This document shows, piece after piece, positions 16,348 through 25,029 of a DNA stretch of 64,000 nt (position 1 is its first letter; each line of letters opens with the position of its first letter). A program made the translations under genes and the position numbers. This DNA comes from Pyxidicoccus caerfyrddinensis (GTDB taxonomy: Bacteria; Myxococcota; Myxococcia; Myxococcales; Myxococcaceae), in NCBI RefSeq assembly GCF_010894405.1, contig NZ_JAAIYA010000003.1, forward strand, positions 248,001 through 312,000, read 5' to 3'. The notes under the pieces are model-generated. The model was not told where the DNA came from. It saw only the letters and a program-made list of their open reading frames with translations, and ran no database searches.

Positions 16348-16917
16348 ACGTTCCTCGTGGTTTGGGGGGGCCGGCATTGTGACGGGAAGGACTGACGAAG
16401 CGCGCGCACTTCACGTCAACACCGCGTGACGGTGTGGGTGTCATGTGTCGTATTTGCACCGCTGTTGCGGTTGTGACGCTGAGAGCGGATGCGCGCAGCG
16501 GTTGCGCCCGGGGACCGGGGACGGCGCAGGGGTTGCGCGCGTCCGGTGTCCCTCCCGAGGGACGGGAGCCGGTACGGGCTTTGCTCCTGGAGAGGGCGTG
16601 CGTGCCCAAGCGCCAGGAAGTTCCACCTCGCCGCCTCGCCGTCGAGTTCGTCGTCGAAGCGGACGAGGAGGAGAGGGCGCAGCAGGCACGCCCCGGGGCG
16701 CCCCTTCCCCCCCCGCCACGCGCGGATGCGCATCGTGGCGGGCGGGGTGCCCCGGGTGATTCTTCCCCGTCCGGGAACAGGCCCCATGGAGGGCTCTTGA
16801 TGTCACGTGAAGGCTTGGGGAAGCTGAAGCGTGGGCGTGGGGCCCGACCCGGAGCGGGGAGCGGTGGCGCGAGCGCCGGCCTTCATCGGCCTCGCGCCGC
16901 CGTGGCAGTCTGTGCCG
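16348..16917. other. Gene-free 570-bp region with hairpins
   Basis: No convincing gene was found; open frames here are arginine/proline-rich and overlap each other. It contains a small perfect dyad ACCGC-TGTT-GCGGT near 16460 and a large GC-rich hairpin at 16692-16756. It separates the Kelch gene (minus) from a LysR gene (plus), so both promoters must lie here. Confidence 0.5.
16692..16756. other. Large GC-rich hairpin
   Basis: The left arm (CCCGGGGCGCCCC, a C-run, CCCGCCACG; 16692-16720) pairs with the right arm (CGTGGCGGG, CGGGGTGCCCCGGG; 16734-16756) around a 13-base loop, with one internal C-rich bulge. It lies about 160 bases upstream of the LysR start. It could be a leader structure, an unusual terminator or a small RNA; no T-run follows. 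Confidence 0.45.
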
Positions 16918-17820
16918 GTGAGCGAACCCCTCTTCGATGACCTCCTCGGCCTCGCGTGCTTCGCGCGAGTCGTGGAGCACCGATCCTTCACGCAGGCGGC
17001 CACGGCGCTCGGGGTGTCGAAGTCCGTGGTCAGCGCGCGGGTGTCCCGGCTGGAGTCACGCGTGGGCGAGCGCCTGCTCATCCGCACCACGCGCAAGCTC
17101 ACCGTCACCGACGCGGGCCTGGGGGTGTATGCGCACTGCGCGCGGATGCTCCAGGAGGCAGGGGCCGCCACGCGCGGCGCCTCCGACGCGGGCCGGGGCA
17201 CGCTGCGCCTCAACGTGCCCGTCAGCTTCGCGCAGCTGTACCTCGCCGCGCCGCTGGCCCGGTTCCTCGCCGCGCACCCGGACACCACCGTGGACGTCGT
17301 GCTGAGCGACAGGCTCGTGGACCTCGTGGAGGAGCGCGTGGATGTGGCCCTCCGGATTACCCGCCTGCGCGACTCCAGCCTCGTGGCCCGCAAGCTGGCC
17401 ACCACGTCGCTGCACGTGTGCGCGGCTCCCGCGTACCTGAAGCGGCGGGGCACTCCCGAGCGGCCCGAGGACCTCATCCACCACGACTGTCTGCGCTACA
17501 CGCACCTGCGCACCGAGGACGAGTGGCGCTTCTATGGCGCGGAAGGGCGCATCCGCGTCCCCGTGTCCGGCTCGCTGGCCACGGGCAACGGCACCATGCT
17601 CCGCGAGGCCGCGGCCCAGGGCATCGGCCTCGCCATGCTGCCGCGCTTCATGGTGGACGAGGACCTGCGCTCCGGCCGGCTCGTCACAGTGCTCGACGAC
17701 TTCGCGCCCCGGCCCCTGGGCATCTACGCCGTCCATGCCTCCGGCCGGACTCCCGCCCCGCGCCTGCGGGCCCTGCTCGACGTGCTGGCCGCGGAGTTCC
17801 GCTCCCCACGGTGGGGGTGA
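16918..17820 (+). CDS. LysR-family transcriptional regulator
   Basis: A 300-residue protein. The N-terminal HTH reads LACFARVVEHRSFTQAATAL with the recognition helix in GVSKSVVSARVSRLESRVG. The substrate-binding domain ends with the SxPRFMVDEDLRSGRL-type segment common in the CrgA-like LysR branch. The start is a GTG at 16918, giving the usual spacing to the HTH; no in-frame ATG fits. It is followed by a DoxX gene with dyads in the gap, a frequent pairing in which the LysR protein controls DoxX. Confidence 0.9.
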   Translation: MSEPLFDDLLGLACFARVVEHRSFTQAATALGVSKSVVSARVSRLESRVGERLLIRTTRKLTVTDAGLGVYAHCARMLQEAGAATRGASDAGRGTLRLNVPVSFAQLYLAAPLARFLAAHPDTTVDVVLSDRLVDLVEERVDVALRITRLRDSSLVARKLATTSLHVCAAPAYLKRRGTPERPEDLIHHDCLRYTHLRTEDEWRFYGAEGRIRVPVSGSLATGNGTMLREAAAQGIGLAMLPRFMVDEDLRSGRLVTVLDDFAPRPLGIYAVHASGRTPAPRLRALLDVLAAEFRSPRWG

Positions 17821-17822
17821 TT

Positions 17823-17847
17823 GTTCTGCTGGGAGAACGATTCGTTC
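17823..17847. promoter_or_regulatory. Overlapping inverted repeats upstream of doxX-like gene
   Basis: GTTCT-GCTGGG-AGAAC (17823-17838) overlaps GAACG-ATT-CGTTC (17835-17847); both have perfect arms. They lie directly after the LysR stop and about 95 bases before the DoxX start, a suitable operator position. Confidence 0.5.
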
Positions 17848-17899
17848 GCGAGCCGCCCCTTCCGGCGCGGACATGAGGACGGCATTCCATGGAGCGTCC

Positions 17900-17918
17900 G
17901 AGGGGAACTCTTCCCCTC
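17900..17918. promoter_or_regulatory. Perfect 8-bp-arm hairpin in DoxX leader
   Basis: GAGGGGAA-CTC-TTCCCCTC forms a perfect hairpin 22-40 bases before the ATG at 17940. It may be an operator half of the LysR site or an RNA hairpin close to the ribosome site. Confidence 0.45.
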
Positions 17919-17939
17919 TCGCTTCGAGGAGTCACCGTC

Positions 17940-18401
17940 ATGAGCCGCATCGAGTCCTTCCTGTCCTCTGCTTCCGCTCGCGACGCGGGCGCCACCGTGC
18001 TCCGCGTCGCCCTGGGCGCGGTGTTCCTCGCGCACGCGGGCGCCAAGGCGTTCATCTTCACCTTCGCGGGCACCGCCAGCTTCTTCGAGGCCCACGGCTT
18101 CCCCGGGTGGACCGCGTGGCCCGTGTTCCTGGCGGAGCTGCTCGGTGGGCTGGCGCTGGTGGCCGGGTTCCGCACGCGCCTCGTGGCGCTCGGGCTGGTG
18201 CCGGTGATGCTCGGCGCGCTCAAGCCGCATGTCGCCAACGGGTGGATGTTCACCAACTCCGGCGGCGGCTGGGAGTACGTGGCCTTCCTCATCCTCGCGC
18301 TGGTGACGCAGGCGCTGATTGGCAGCGGGGCCTTCGCGCTGGATGGCGCGCGGGAGCGCCGCACCGCTCCGACGGGCCGCACGGCGAGCGTGGTGGGGTG
18401 A
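17940..18401 (+). CDS. DoxX family membrane protein
   Basis: A 153-residue protein with four hydrophobic helices. The DoxX pattern is clear: VLRVALGAVFLAHAGAKAF, then FFEAHGFPGWTAWPVFLAEL and GLALVAGFRTRLVALGLVPVM. The ATG at 17940 has a GAGGAG ribosome site, preferred over one 17 codons upstream that would add a polar stretch. DoxX proteins sit in the inner membrane and are linked to redox or stress functions, but their reaction is not settled. Likely controlled by the LysR gene immediately upstream. Confidence 0.85.
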   Translation: MSRIESFLSSASARDAGATVLRVALGAVFLAHAGAKAFIFTFAGTASFFEAHGFPGWTAWPVFLAELLGGLALVAGFRTRLVALGLVPVMLGALKPHVANGWMFTNSGGGWEYVAFLILALVTQALIGSGAFALDGARERRTAPTGRTASVVG

Positions 18402-18437
18402 AGCCGGGAGCCGGGTTGGGGCCAACCTGACTTCGCA

Positions 18438-18459
18438 CGTGTGCAGTCCGGTGCACACG
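18438..18459. promoter_or_regulatory. Perfect dyad upstream of outer-membrane-like gene
   Basis: CGTGTGCA-GTCCGG-TGCACACG has perfect 8-bp arms. It lies 37 bases after the DoxX stop and 70 bases before the next ATG, so it may be an operator for the following gene or a weak terminator for the preceding one. No T-run follows. Confidence 0.45.
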
Positions 18460-18529
18460 CTGCGCCGCGAGACCTCGTCCTCTCCCGTGTTTACGCATGG
18501 CATGCGGATTGGATTGGAGCGCGGGTGCC

Positions 18530-19147
18530 ATGACTCTCCACATCTCTCGCTTCTGCGTCCTCGCTGGCCTCCTCTCCACTCCCGTCGCCGCGCTCGCCCA
18601 GGAGGAGGCTCCGAGCGAGCCCCTTCCCACGAGCCCGAGCCGCTCGCGCAGCGCGCTGGCCATCGGCGTTCGCAGCCACTCGCTCTCAGTGGATGCCCCC
18701 ACGCCCGAGGCGCCGGCCCTGGCCGTGGACGTCGAGCAGCCCTTGATGCAGTACCTCACGGTGTTCGGAGGCTTTCATCTCGGCATGGGCCTGGATGCCG
18801 TGGGGCTCCAGGCCGGCAGCCGACTCTATGTCGGCGGTCAGCCCTTCCAGGGGCTCTTCCTGGCGGTGCAGGCGGAGGGCACCCTCTTCGAGGGCGATGC
18901 GCAGGTGAGCGGGAGTCGTGCGTCCGTCGGCGGGCTCCTGGGCTACTCCCAGACGCTCGGGGAGAAGTGGCTCGTGTCGCTCGGCGCGGGGGCTGACGTC
19001 AGCCAGACGCGGAGCGAGACCGTGGTCCCGCCGAGCCCGGAGTGCGTCCTCTTCACCCCGTGCCTGGTGGCCGGCCGCGAGACGCGCGTCGAGAAGCAGG
19101 AGGCTGTGCAGCCCCTCGTCCGAATCGCTGCCGTCTACAAGTTCTGA
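18530..19147 (+). CDS. Secreted outer-membrane beta-barrel-like protein
   Basis: A 205-residue protein with a signal peptide (ending PVAALAQ, about residue 24). The mature part has alternating glycine/aromatic strands (LTVFGGFHLGMGLDAVGLQAGSRL) and ends in VRIAAVYKF. A C-terminal Phe after amphipathic strands is the hallmark of proteins inserted by the BAM complex. About eight strands are likely. A pair of Cys residues lies in a predicted loop near residue 165. Function unknown. The ATG at 18530 gives the signal peptide. Confidence 0.7.
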   Translation: MTLHISRFCVLAGLLSTPVAALAQEEAPSEPLPTSPSRSRSALAIGVRSHSLSVDAPTPEAPALAVDVEQPLMQYLTVFGGFHLGMGLDAVGLQAGSRLYVGGQPFQGLFLAVQAEGTLFEGDAQVSGSRASVGGLLGYSQTLGEKWLVSLGAGADVSQTRSETVVPPSPECVLFTPCLVAGRETRVEKQEAVQPLVRIAAVYKF

Positions 19148-19269
19148 GCGGGCTCATGGGAGCTCGAGGCCGTGCACGCTCCATGACGTTCAAATCGGGG
19201 GCGGACTTGCGAGCGCTTCGGGTTCCGCTGAGGATGCCGGCGGGGCCGCCAAGCAAAGTAGGGACGCAG

Positions 19270-19893
19270 ATGCGTAAGCTGACAGTGTTGCTGCTCTGGG
19301 CTGTGTGGCTGGGCTGCAGTTCGGGTGGAGCGGATTCCAGGGAAGGCGCGCCACAGGACGCGGGGCCGGACGACACGACGGCGGCGGAGTGCGTGGCATC
19401 CGAGATGCCCACCTGCTGCCGGGAGTGCTCAGACATCCTCATGCAGCCCGTGTGCACCGACGGGAGCTGGAGCTGCCCGGCGGGCTCGACGGACGAACGG
19501 CAGTGTCCGAGCAGTCCGGACCAGCTGGCATGCTCGCCGCCCATCCACCCGCAGGCGAGGTACACGTACCCGGGCTGCGCCAACGAGGACTACCACTGCC
19601 CGCGCTTGAAGACCGTGTACTGCGCGCTGGACAGCCTCCGCTCGGAGCACACCGCCTGCGAGCAGGACGATGACTGCGTGGCGGCCACCGTTAACGGCCG
19701 TTGCACGGGCTATGGAACGTGTCCGCCGGCCATGGTGAACGCCGCCGGCCGCGCGGACTTCGAGACCCGGGCCTCCGCAGAGGTGTCTCGCTACTGCACC
19801 GAGTCCCCCATCTGCACCAGCAGTGGCTCGTGTGCCTTCCCATCCTTCGTGCCCCGCTGCCGGCAGGGGCAATGCGTGGCGGAGGTGCCCTGA
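19270..19893 (+). CDS. Cysteine-rich lipoprotein
   Basis: A 207-residue protein with a lipoprotein signal (LLLWAVWLGCSS, lipid Cys16). The mature part has about 20 cysteines in short spacings (TCCREC, CANEDYHC, CEQDDDC, RCTGYGTC, CTSSGSC), suggesting a disulfide-stabilised extracytoplasmic protein. Such Cys-rich lipoproteins are abundant in myxobacteria. No enzyme motif was seen. The ATG at 19270 was chosen because it starts the signal peptide. Confidence 0.7.
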   Translation: MRKLTVLLLWAVWLGCSSGGADSREGAPQDAGPDDTTAAECVASEMPTCCRECSDILMQPVCTDGSWSCPAGSTDERQCPSSPDQLACSPPIHPQARYTYPGCANEDYHCPRLKTVYCALDSLRSEHTACEQDDDCVAATVNGRCTGYGTCPPAMVNAAGRADFETRASAEVSRYCTESPICTSSGSCAFPSFVPRCRQGQCVAEVP

Positions 19894-20271
19894 GCTCCGC
19901 TGCCGCGAAGGCCCATCGAGTTCGTGCCTTCATCTTGATGTGAACGTGATGGAACCGTGAGGAACGGGCGGGCGCGGCGTGGGACAGTCCTCCCATGCTC
20001 GCGCTCTTCCCGATGGGGGTCGGGAGGCGGTCTCGCGGGCACTGCTGTCTCACGACAGTGCCCGCGCCGCGCCCCAGGACCTTGGAGCTGGGGCCCGCTG
20101 GCCAGGCTGGCCCTGGACGTGAGCAGCAGTGCCCGCGTGTCCCGTCAGGATGCTCTCCCGATTTCACCGCCAATGACAGACACGCACGCGGGCCGTGGGC
20201 CCTCCGCCTGGGGTGCCCCTTCGAAGGGGTGTGCTTGTCAGGCTGATATGGACTCTCCTAGAAGGCCGCGC
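19894..20271. other. 378-bp gene-free region with strong hairpin
   Basis: No gene was seen. A hairpin at 20036-20064 has perfect 9-bp arms (CGGGCACTG, loop of 11, CAGTGCCCG). A second copy of the right-hand motif (CAGTGCCCGCG) occurs about 70 bases later, near 20127. The hairpin has no T-run; it could end transcription of the Cys-rich lipoprotein gene or control the next one. Confidence 0.5.
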
Positions 20272-21915
20272 ATGCTTCGCAAGCCTTTGCTCTCGCTCCT
20301 GCTGCTCCTCGGCGCCCCTGTCCTCTTCGGCGCGTGCTCTGACTCCGACGACGAGAAGACCGGGTCGGCCGCCCTCATCATCGACCGGGAGTCGCTCGAC
20401 TACGGTGAGCTGGAGGTGGGGAAGACGTCCCCCGAGCAGCTCTTCACCATCCGCAACGCCTCGCCGGCCGCCGTGGAGTCGGTGTCGATGTCCATCGACG
20501 GCCAGGGCTTCACCATCACCGCCAACACCTGCGAGCGGTATCTCGACGCGGGAATGGAGTGCGAGGTGCGCGTGAAGTTCACGCCCAAGGTGGCTGGCGC
20601 GCACGAGGCCCGCCTCAAGGTGGACGGGGCACCCGCCGTGGACCAGACGGTCCTCAAGGGGATGGCCGTCACCTCGGTGGAAGTGGCCTCCATGCCCGCG
20701 GGCGTGCGCGTCGTGGCCGGCGACGACGAGTGGTCCTGCGACCAGCCGTGCACGATGGCCGTGCGCACGCCGGAGCTCATCCTCCGGACCGCGCCCGGGG
20801 GCTACCCCATCTGGGACGGGGCCTGCGACACGGCGCCCAACAACGGCTGTCGGCTCCGCATGGACGGGCCGAAGCGCGTCTCCGTGAAGTCGTTCAGCCC
20901 GCTGTTCCAGTGGGAAGTGCGGCGAGCCTCCGAGCCCTTGAACGTGGCTTCCGCGCCCAACGGCGACATCCTCGTCCTGGACTCGACGACGCTGACACGG
21001 CTGAGCAGCACCGGGCAGGAGCTCTGGACGCGCTCCGTTCCGGGCGCGTCGGAGATGGCCGTGGACGGTGCGGGCAACGTCTACCTGATGGACTTCGCCG
21101 GCCGGGTGACCCGCCGCGCCGCGGATGGGCAGGAGCTGTGGAGCCATACCCCGGAGGGCGAGTCCCTGAGCGCGCACAGCCTCGTGGCGAGCGCCAGCGG
21201 ACACGTCTACGCGCTGGTGGGCCTGGGCTCCTTCGAGACCACGCGGCTGTTCAAGCTCGTCTCACTCACGCCCGAGGGGACCGAGCGCTGGAACGTGCTC
21301 TTCAATGATGGCGAGCGCAACTACCCCACCGGACTGGGGGTGGACCCGGATGGGCGGGTCTTCGTGTCCGGCAACACGTACATTCGCGGCGAGGCGCCCG
21401 GGGAGTTCATCTTCTTGAAGGGCTACTACCAGAAGTTCACCACCGAGGGCGCTCGGGTGTGGGCGACGGACAGCTCCTGGTACGAATTCGTCATCAGCCC
21501 CACGGGGGAGACGAGCTCCTTCATCTCCGTTCCCGGCTCGGTTCCGGCTCCGGGTGGCTTCACGCACTACTGGCTGGGTACGGACGGGAAGCTGCAGTGG
21601 AGTGCCTCGTCCTCGAGCGGGCCGGGCATCGTCCTCGCGCAGGCCTTCTCGTCCACGGGCACGCTGCTCATCGGCGGGTATGAGGCGATTGCCAACAGCT
21701 CCAATGCGGCCAGGGGCTGGTTCTCCCTGATGAACCTGCAGACGCGGACGCCGGGCCCCGTCACATATGTCGAAGTGGCCGGAGGCGCCGGGACGCGGGT
21801 CTCCCACGTCGCCTTCACCTCCACCGGGAAGGTCGTGGTGAGCGGCGGCGGCAACCCGGGGACCACCGGGGGCTTCATCCGCCAGTACGACGCCCGCGTG
21901 CTCACGGGCAACTGA
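20272..21915 (+). CDS. Lipoprotein with ASH/choice-of-anchor D domain and propeller
   Basis: A 547-residue protein. Signal peptide with lipobox LFGAC (Cys22). About residues 30-130 match the ASPM/SPD2/Hydin-type Ig-like fold (SLDYGELEVGKTSPEQLFTI and EVRVKFTPKVAGAHEARLKV). The rest is a propeller of PQQ-like repeats (LTRLSSTGQELWTRSVPG, VTRRAADGQELWSHTPEG). It is probably anchored in the envelope and involved in binding. An in-frame ATG eight codons earlier (20248) is also possible. The gene ends three bases from the convergent pncB. Confidence 0.75.
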   Translation: MLRKPLLSLLLLLGAPVLFGACSDSDDEKTGSAALIIDRESLDYGELEVGKTSPEQLFTIRNASPAAVESVSMSIDGQGFTITANTCERYLDAGMECEVRVKFTPKVAGAHEARLKVDGAPAVDQTVLKGMAVTSVEVASMPAGVRVVAGDDEWSCDQPCTMAVRTPELILRTAPGGYPIWDGACDTAPNNGCRLRMDGPKRVSVKSFSPLFQWEVRRASEPLNVASAPNGDILVLDSTTLTRLSSTGQELWTRSVPGASEMAVDGAGNVYLMDFAGRVTRRAADGQELWSHTPEGESLSAHSLVASASGHVYALVGLGSFETTRLFKLVSLTPEGTERWNVLFNDGERNYPTGLGVDPDGRVFVSGNTYIRGEAPGEFIFLKGYYQKFTTEGARVWATDSSWYEFVISPTGETSSFISVPGSVPAPGGFTHYWLGTDGKLQWSASSSSGPGIVLAQAFSSTGTLLIGGYEAIANSSNAARGWFSLMNLQTRTPGPVTYVEVAGGAGTRVSHVAFTSTGKVVVSGGGNPGTTGGFIRQYDARVLTGN

Positions 21916-21918
21916 GGC

Positions 21919-23259
21919 TCAGGGCGCCGCGGACCACGCCTCCACCTGCGCCGCGCGCGCCCGCTCCAGCTCCGTGCCCACCCTCACCGGGTACGGTGGC
22001 CTCGCGGGCGCCAGCGCGCGCACCTCGCGCGGGAGCCGCGACACCTCCCGCCTCGCGCAGGCCCGCACGTCCGCCAGCGGCGGGGAGGCTCCGGGCAGCC
22101 GCTTCCCCGCGCGCATCACCGGCCGCAGCAGCGGTCTTCCCTGCACCACGTCTCCGCGCCGGGTGAGGACATCCCCGCGCGCGACGCCGTCCTCCTCCTG
22201 CCGGTACACCTGCTTCGCGCCCGGCAGGAGCACCTTCCCCTCGGACAGCTTCACGCGCTCGCGGCCCGCGTACTCCACCAGCTTGTACGCCATGTCCAGC
22301 GATGGCGCGTCCGCGGACACACCCATCGCCGTCCCCACGCCGAAGGCGTCAATCGGCGCGCCATGCGCGACGAGCCTCGCCACCGCGTCCTCGTCCAGCC
22401 CGCCGCTGGCGACGAGCCGCACCGGCTGCAGCCCCGCCTCGTCCAGCATCTCCCGCGCCGCGTGCGACAGCGCCAGCAGGTCTCCCGAGTCCAGCCGCAG
22501 CGCGCGCACCTGGAAGTCCTCGCCCCGCTCGCGCGCCAGTCGGATGGCGTGCTGCACCCCGTGCAGCGTGTCGTACGTGTCCACCAGCAGCGTCGCGTCC
22601 GGGTACACGCGCGTGAAGGCGCGGAAGGCCTCCAGCTCGTCGTCGTGCGCCTGCACGTAGCTGTGCGCCATGGTGCCCGCCACCGGAATGCCGTAGCGCT
22701 TCCCCGCGAGCACGTTGGACGTGGAGTCCACCCCCGCGACGTACGCGGCCCGCGCCACCTTCAGCCCCGCGTCCGCGCCGTGGATGCGCCGCAGGCCGAA
22801 CTCCATCACCGGGCGCCCCGCCGCCGCCTCCACCACCCGCGCCGCCTTCGACGCCGCGAGCGTCTGGAGGTGGACCTGGTTGAGCAGGTACGTCTCCACC
22901 AGCTGTGCCTCCGGCAGCGGCGCGCGCACCTCCAGCACCGGCTCCTGGGCGAACACCGGCGTGCCCTCGGGCACCGCGTCCACGTCCCCGCTGAAGCGGA
23001 AGCGCTCCAGCCAGCCGAGCAGTCGGTCCGAGAAGCGTCCCAGCGAGGCCAGCCAGTCCAGGTCCTCCGCGCGGAAGCGCAGGCGCTCCAGCAGGTCCAG
23101 CGCGTCCTCCAGCCCCGCCGCGAGCAGGTAGTTGCGGTGCTCCGGGAGGCGCCGGACGAAGAGGCTGAACACCGCTTCGTCCCACAACCCCTCGTCGAGG
23201 TACGCCTCCGCCATCGTCAGTTGGTAGAGGTCCGTCAGCAGCGCGGCGCCATCCTCCAT
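21919..23259 (-). CDS. pncB: Nicotinate phosphoribosyltransferase
   Basis: A 446-residue enzyme converting nicotinate, PRPP and ATP to nicotinate mononucleotide in NAD salvage. Characteristic segments: LLTDLYQLTMAEAYLDEGL at the N-terminus, PVMEFGLRRIHG, and AGTMAHSYVQAHDDELEAF, which contains the histidine region phosphorylated in the family. Later, LRLDSGDLLALS and FGVGTAMG bind the phosphoribosyl group. Length is normal. It starts 25 bases after the upstream thioredoxin gene, so the two are co-transcribed. Confidence 0.92.
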   Translation of the reverse strand: MEDGAALLTDLYQLTMAEAYLDEGLWDEAVFSLFVRRLPEHRNYLLAAGLEDALDLLERLRFRAEDLDWLASLGRFSDRLLGWLERFRFSGDVDAVPEGTPVFAQEPVLEVRAPLPEAQLVETYLLNQVHLQTLAASKAARVVEAAAGRPVMEFGLRRIHGADAGLKVARAAYVAGVDSTSNVLAGKRYGIPVAGTMAHSYVQAHDDELEAFRAFTRVYPDATLLVDTYDTLHGVQHAIRLARERGEDFQVRALRLDSGDLLALSHAAREMLDEAGLQPVRLVASGGLDEDAVARLVAHGAPIDAFGVGTAMGVSADAPSLDMAYKLVEYAGRERVKLSEGKVLLPGAKQVYRQEEDGVARGDVLTRRGDVVQGRPLLRPVMRAGKRLPGASPPLADVRACARREVSRLPREVRALAPARPPYPVRVGTELERARAAQVEAWSAAP

Positions 23260-23284
23260 GACGTGCCTCCTTGTACGTGGGGGC

Positions 23285-23734
23285 TCACGCGGTGGCGTTC
23301 GCGCCGCCCTGCGCCACCGACGTCATCACCCACCGCTCCAGCTCCGCGCGGGGCAGCACGCCGCTGCGCCGTGCCACCTCGCGTCCGCCCGCGAATACCA
23401 CGAAGGTGGGGATGCCCTGCACCCGCAGCGTGCTGGCCGCGTGGGGGTGCTGCTCGGTGTTCAGCTTCAGCACCAGCAGCCGTCCCGCCTGCGCCCGGCC
23501 CACCGCTTCCACGATGGGGCTCGCGGCGCGGCACGGCGCGCACCAGGGGGCCCACAAGTCCAGCAGCACCGGCACCGGGGAGCCGAGGACGGCGCGGTCC
23601 AGCCCCTCGCCATCCACCTCCTGCGGGGCGCCGGTGACGTCCAGCGCGGAGTGACAGCGGCCGCACTCGGGCGCGCCCGGCGGACGGGGCTCGCGCACAC
23701 GGTTGAACGCCCCACAGGCCTTACAGCGGAACAT
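23285..23734 (-). CDS. trxC: Thioredoxin 2 with N-terminal zinc finger
   Basis: A 149-residue protein. The N-terminus has two CxxC pairs (Cys4/7, Cys24/27), the zinc-binding domain of TrxC. The thioredoxin domain carries the active site WAPWCAPC (redox Cys65 and Cys68) and the cis-proline segment GIPTFVVF. TrxC reduces cytoplasmic disulfides and is often induced by oxidative stress. The ATG at 23734 starts exactly at the zinc finger and has a GGAGGAG site close upstream. First gene of an operon with pncB and divergent from ldhA. Confidence 0.9.
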   Translation of the reverse strand: MFRCKACGAFNRVREPRPPGAPECGRCHSALDVTGAPQEVDGEGLDRAVLGSPVPVLLDLWAPWCAPCRAASPIVEAVGRAQAGRLLVLKLNTEQHPHAASTLRVQGIPTFVVFAGGREVARRSGVLPRAELERWVMTSVAQGGANATA

Positions 23735-23797
23735 GGCTCCTCCCGACGCGAACTCTTCGCACCAAGGTAGGCCTCGGCCCCTTCGCGCGCCCTGAAA

Positions 23798-23885
23798 TGC
23801 GAAGTCGCAAGCTCGCTGCCGGGCCAACCTCCGCTCGCCTGGCGCGCAGCTTTTGCAGCGTCGACCCTGCGTGCGCAGCTTTTGC
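23798..23885. promoter_or_regulatory. Direct and inverted repeats in trxC-ldhA divergent promoter
   Basis: GCGCAGCTTTTGC occurs twice as an exact 13-bp direct repeat, at 23844-23856 and 23873-23885, 29 bp apart (close to three helical turns). A perfect dyad, TGCGA-AG-TCGCA, lies at 23798-23809. All are in the 253-bp gap between the divergent trxC and ldhA starts, so a shared regulator is plausible. Confidence 0.55.
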
Positions 23886-23987
23886 GCGGCCCGTGCGGGT
23901 ACCTCGGGGGCGTGGACTGGAGCGGGCATTGCACTGACACCAGGGCGATACGGCGGGCATGCAGTCCAGCCGGGCAGGGGAGCAGAC

Positions 23988-25016
23988 ATGCGGCTGGCCG
24001 TCTTCGACACCCACCGTTATGACCGTGAGGCGCTGGAGAAGGCCAACGCGCACTTCGCTCACGCGCTCACCTTCTTCGAGCCGCGCCTGACGCTGCAGAC
24101 CGCGAAGCTGGCGGACGGCTTTCCCGCGGTGTGCTCCTTCGTCAACGACAAGCTGGACGCGGCGACTCTGGCGGCGCTGCAGGCGGGTGGGGTGCGGCTC
24201 GTGGCGGCGCGCTCGGCGGGCTACAACCACGTGGACCTGGAGGCGGCGCGGCGGCTGGGCATCCGCGTGACGCGCGTGCCGGAGTACTCACCGCACGCGG
24301 TGGCCGAGCACGCGGTGACGCTGGTGCTCTCCCTCAATCGCCACATCCCCCGCGCCTTCTTGCGTGTGCGCGACTGGAACTTCTCCCTCGACGGGCTGGT
24401 GGGCTTCGACCTCGCGGGCAAGACGGTGGGCGTGGTGGGCACGGGCCGCATCGGCCGCGTGGCGGCGCGCATCTTCCGGGGCTTCGGCTGCCAGGTGCTC
24501 TGCTACGACGTGGCGCCGGACGCCGCCTTCGAGCGCGAAGCGGGCGTGCGCTTCGTCCCGCTGGAGGAGCTGTTCGCCGCGTCGGACGTCATCTCCCTCC
24601 ACGTGCCGCTCACGCCGGGCACGCGCCACATGGTGGACGCGGCGGCGCTGGCGCGGATGAAGAAGGGCGTGGTGCTCATCAACACCGGCCGCGGCGCGCT
24701 CATCGACAGCCGGGCCCTGCTCGACGCGCTGAAGGCGGGTCACATCGGCGGCGCGGGGCTGGACGTGTACGAGGAGGAGGAGGGCATCTTCTTCCAGGAC
24801 CTCTCCGGGCAGGTGCTCCAGGACGACGTGCTGGCGCGGCTGCTCACCTTTCCCAACGTCCTCGTCACCTCGCACCAGGCCTTCCTCACCCACGAGGCCC
24901 TGGCCAACATCGCCGAGACGACACTGGCCAGCGTGCGGGCCTTCGAGCAGGGCGAGCCCCTGGTGAACGAGGTGCGCGCCGAGCAGGTGCTGCGTGCGCC
25001 GGCCGCGACGAGCTGA
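23988..25016 (+). CDS. ldhA: D-lactate dehydrogenase, 2-hydroxyacid dehydrogenase family
   Basis: A 342-residue enzyme reducing pyruvate to D-lactate with NADH. The Rossmann motif is VGVVGTGRIGRVAARIFRG. Catalytic segments include INTGRGALIDS (Arg), VYEEEEGIFF (Glu) and SHQAFLTHEAL (His). These, and LQDDVLARLLTFPNVLVTSH, match the pattern of fermentative LdhA rather than other family members. The ATG at 23988 yields the standard MRLAVFDTHRYD start. It precedes a stress-protein gene and is divergent from trxC, suggesting a redox or oxygen-limited context. Confidence 0.88.
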   Translation: MRLAVFDTHRYDREALEKANAHFAHALTFFEPRLTLQTAKLADGFPAVCSFVNDKLDAATLAALQAGGVRLVAARSAGYNHVDLEAARRLGIRVTRVPEYSPHAVAEHAVTLVLSLNRHIPRAFLRVRDWNFSLDGLVGFDLAGKTVGVVGTGRIGRVAARIFRGFGCQVLCYDVAPDAAFEREAGVRFVPLEELFAASDVISLHVPLTPGTRHMVDAAALARMKKGVVLINTGRGALIDSRALLDALKAGHIGGAGLDVYEEEEGIFFQDLSGQVLQDDVLARLLTFPNVLVTSHQAFLTHEALANIAETTLASVRAFEQGEPLVNEVRAEQVLRAPAATS

Positions 25017-25029
25017 GCACTGGCACGGA

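Noticed and set aside
16434..16940. Several overlapping short frames in the gene-free region
   Set aside because: All are Arg/Pro/Ser-rich, overlap one another on both strands, lack ribosome sites and include the hairpin arms.
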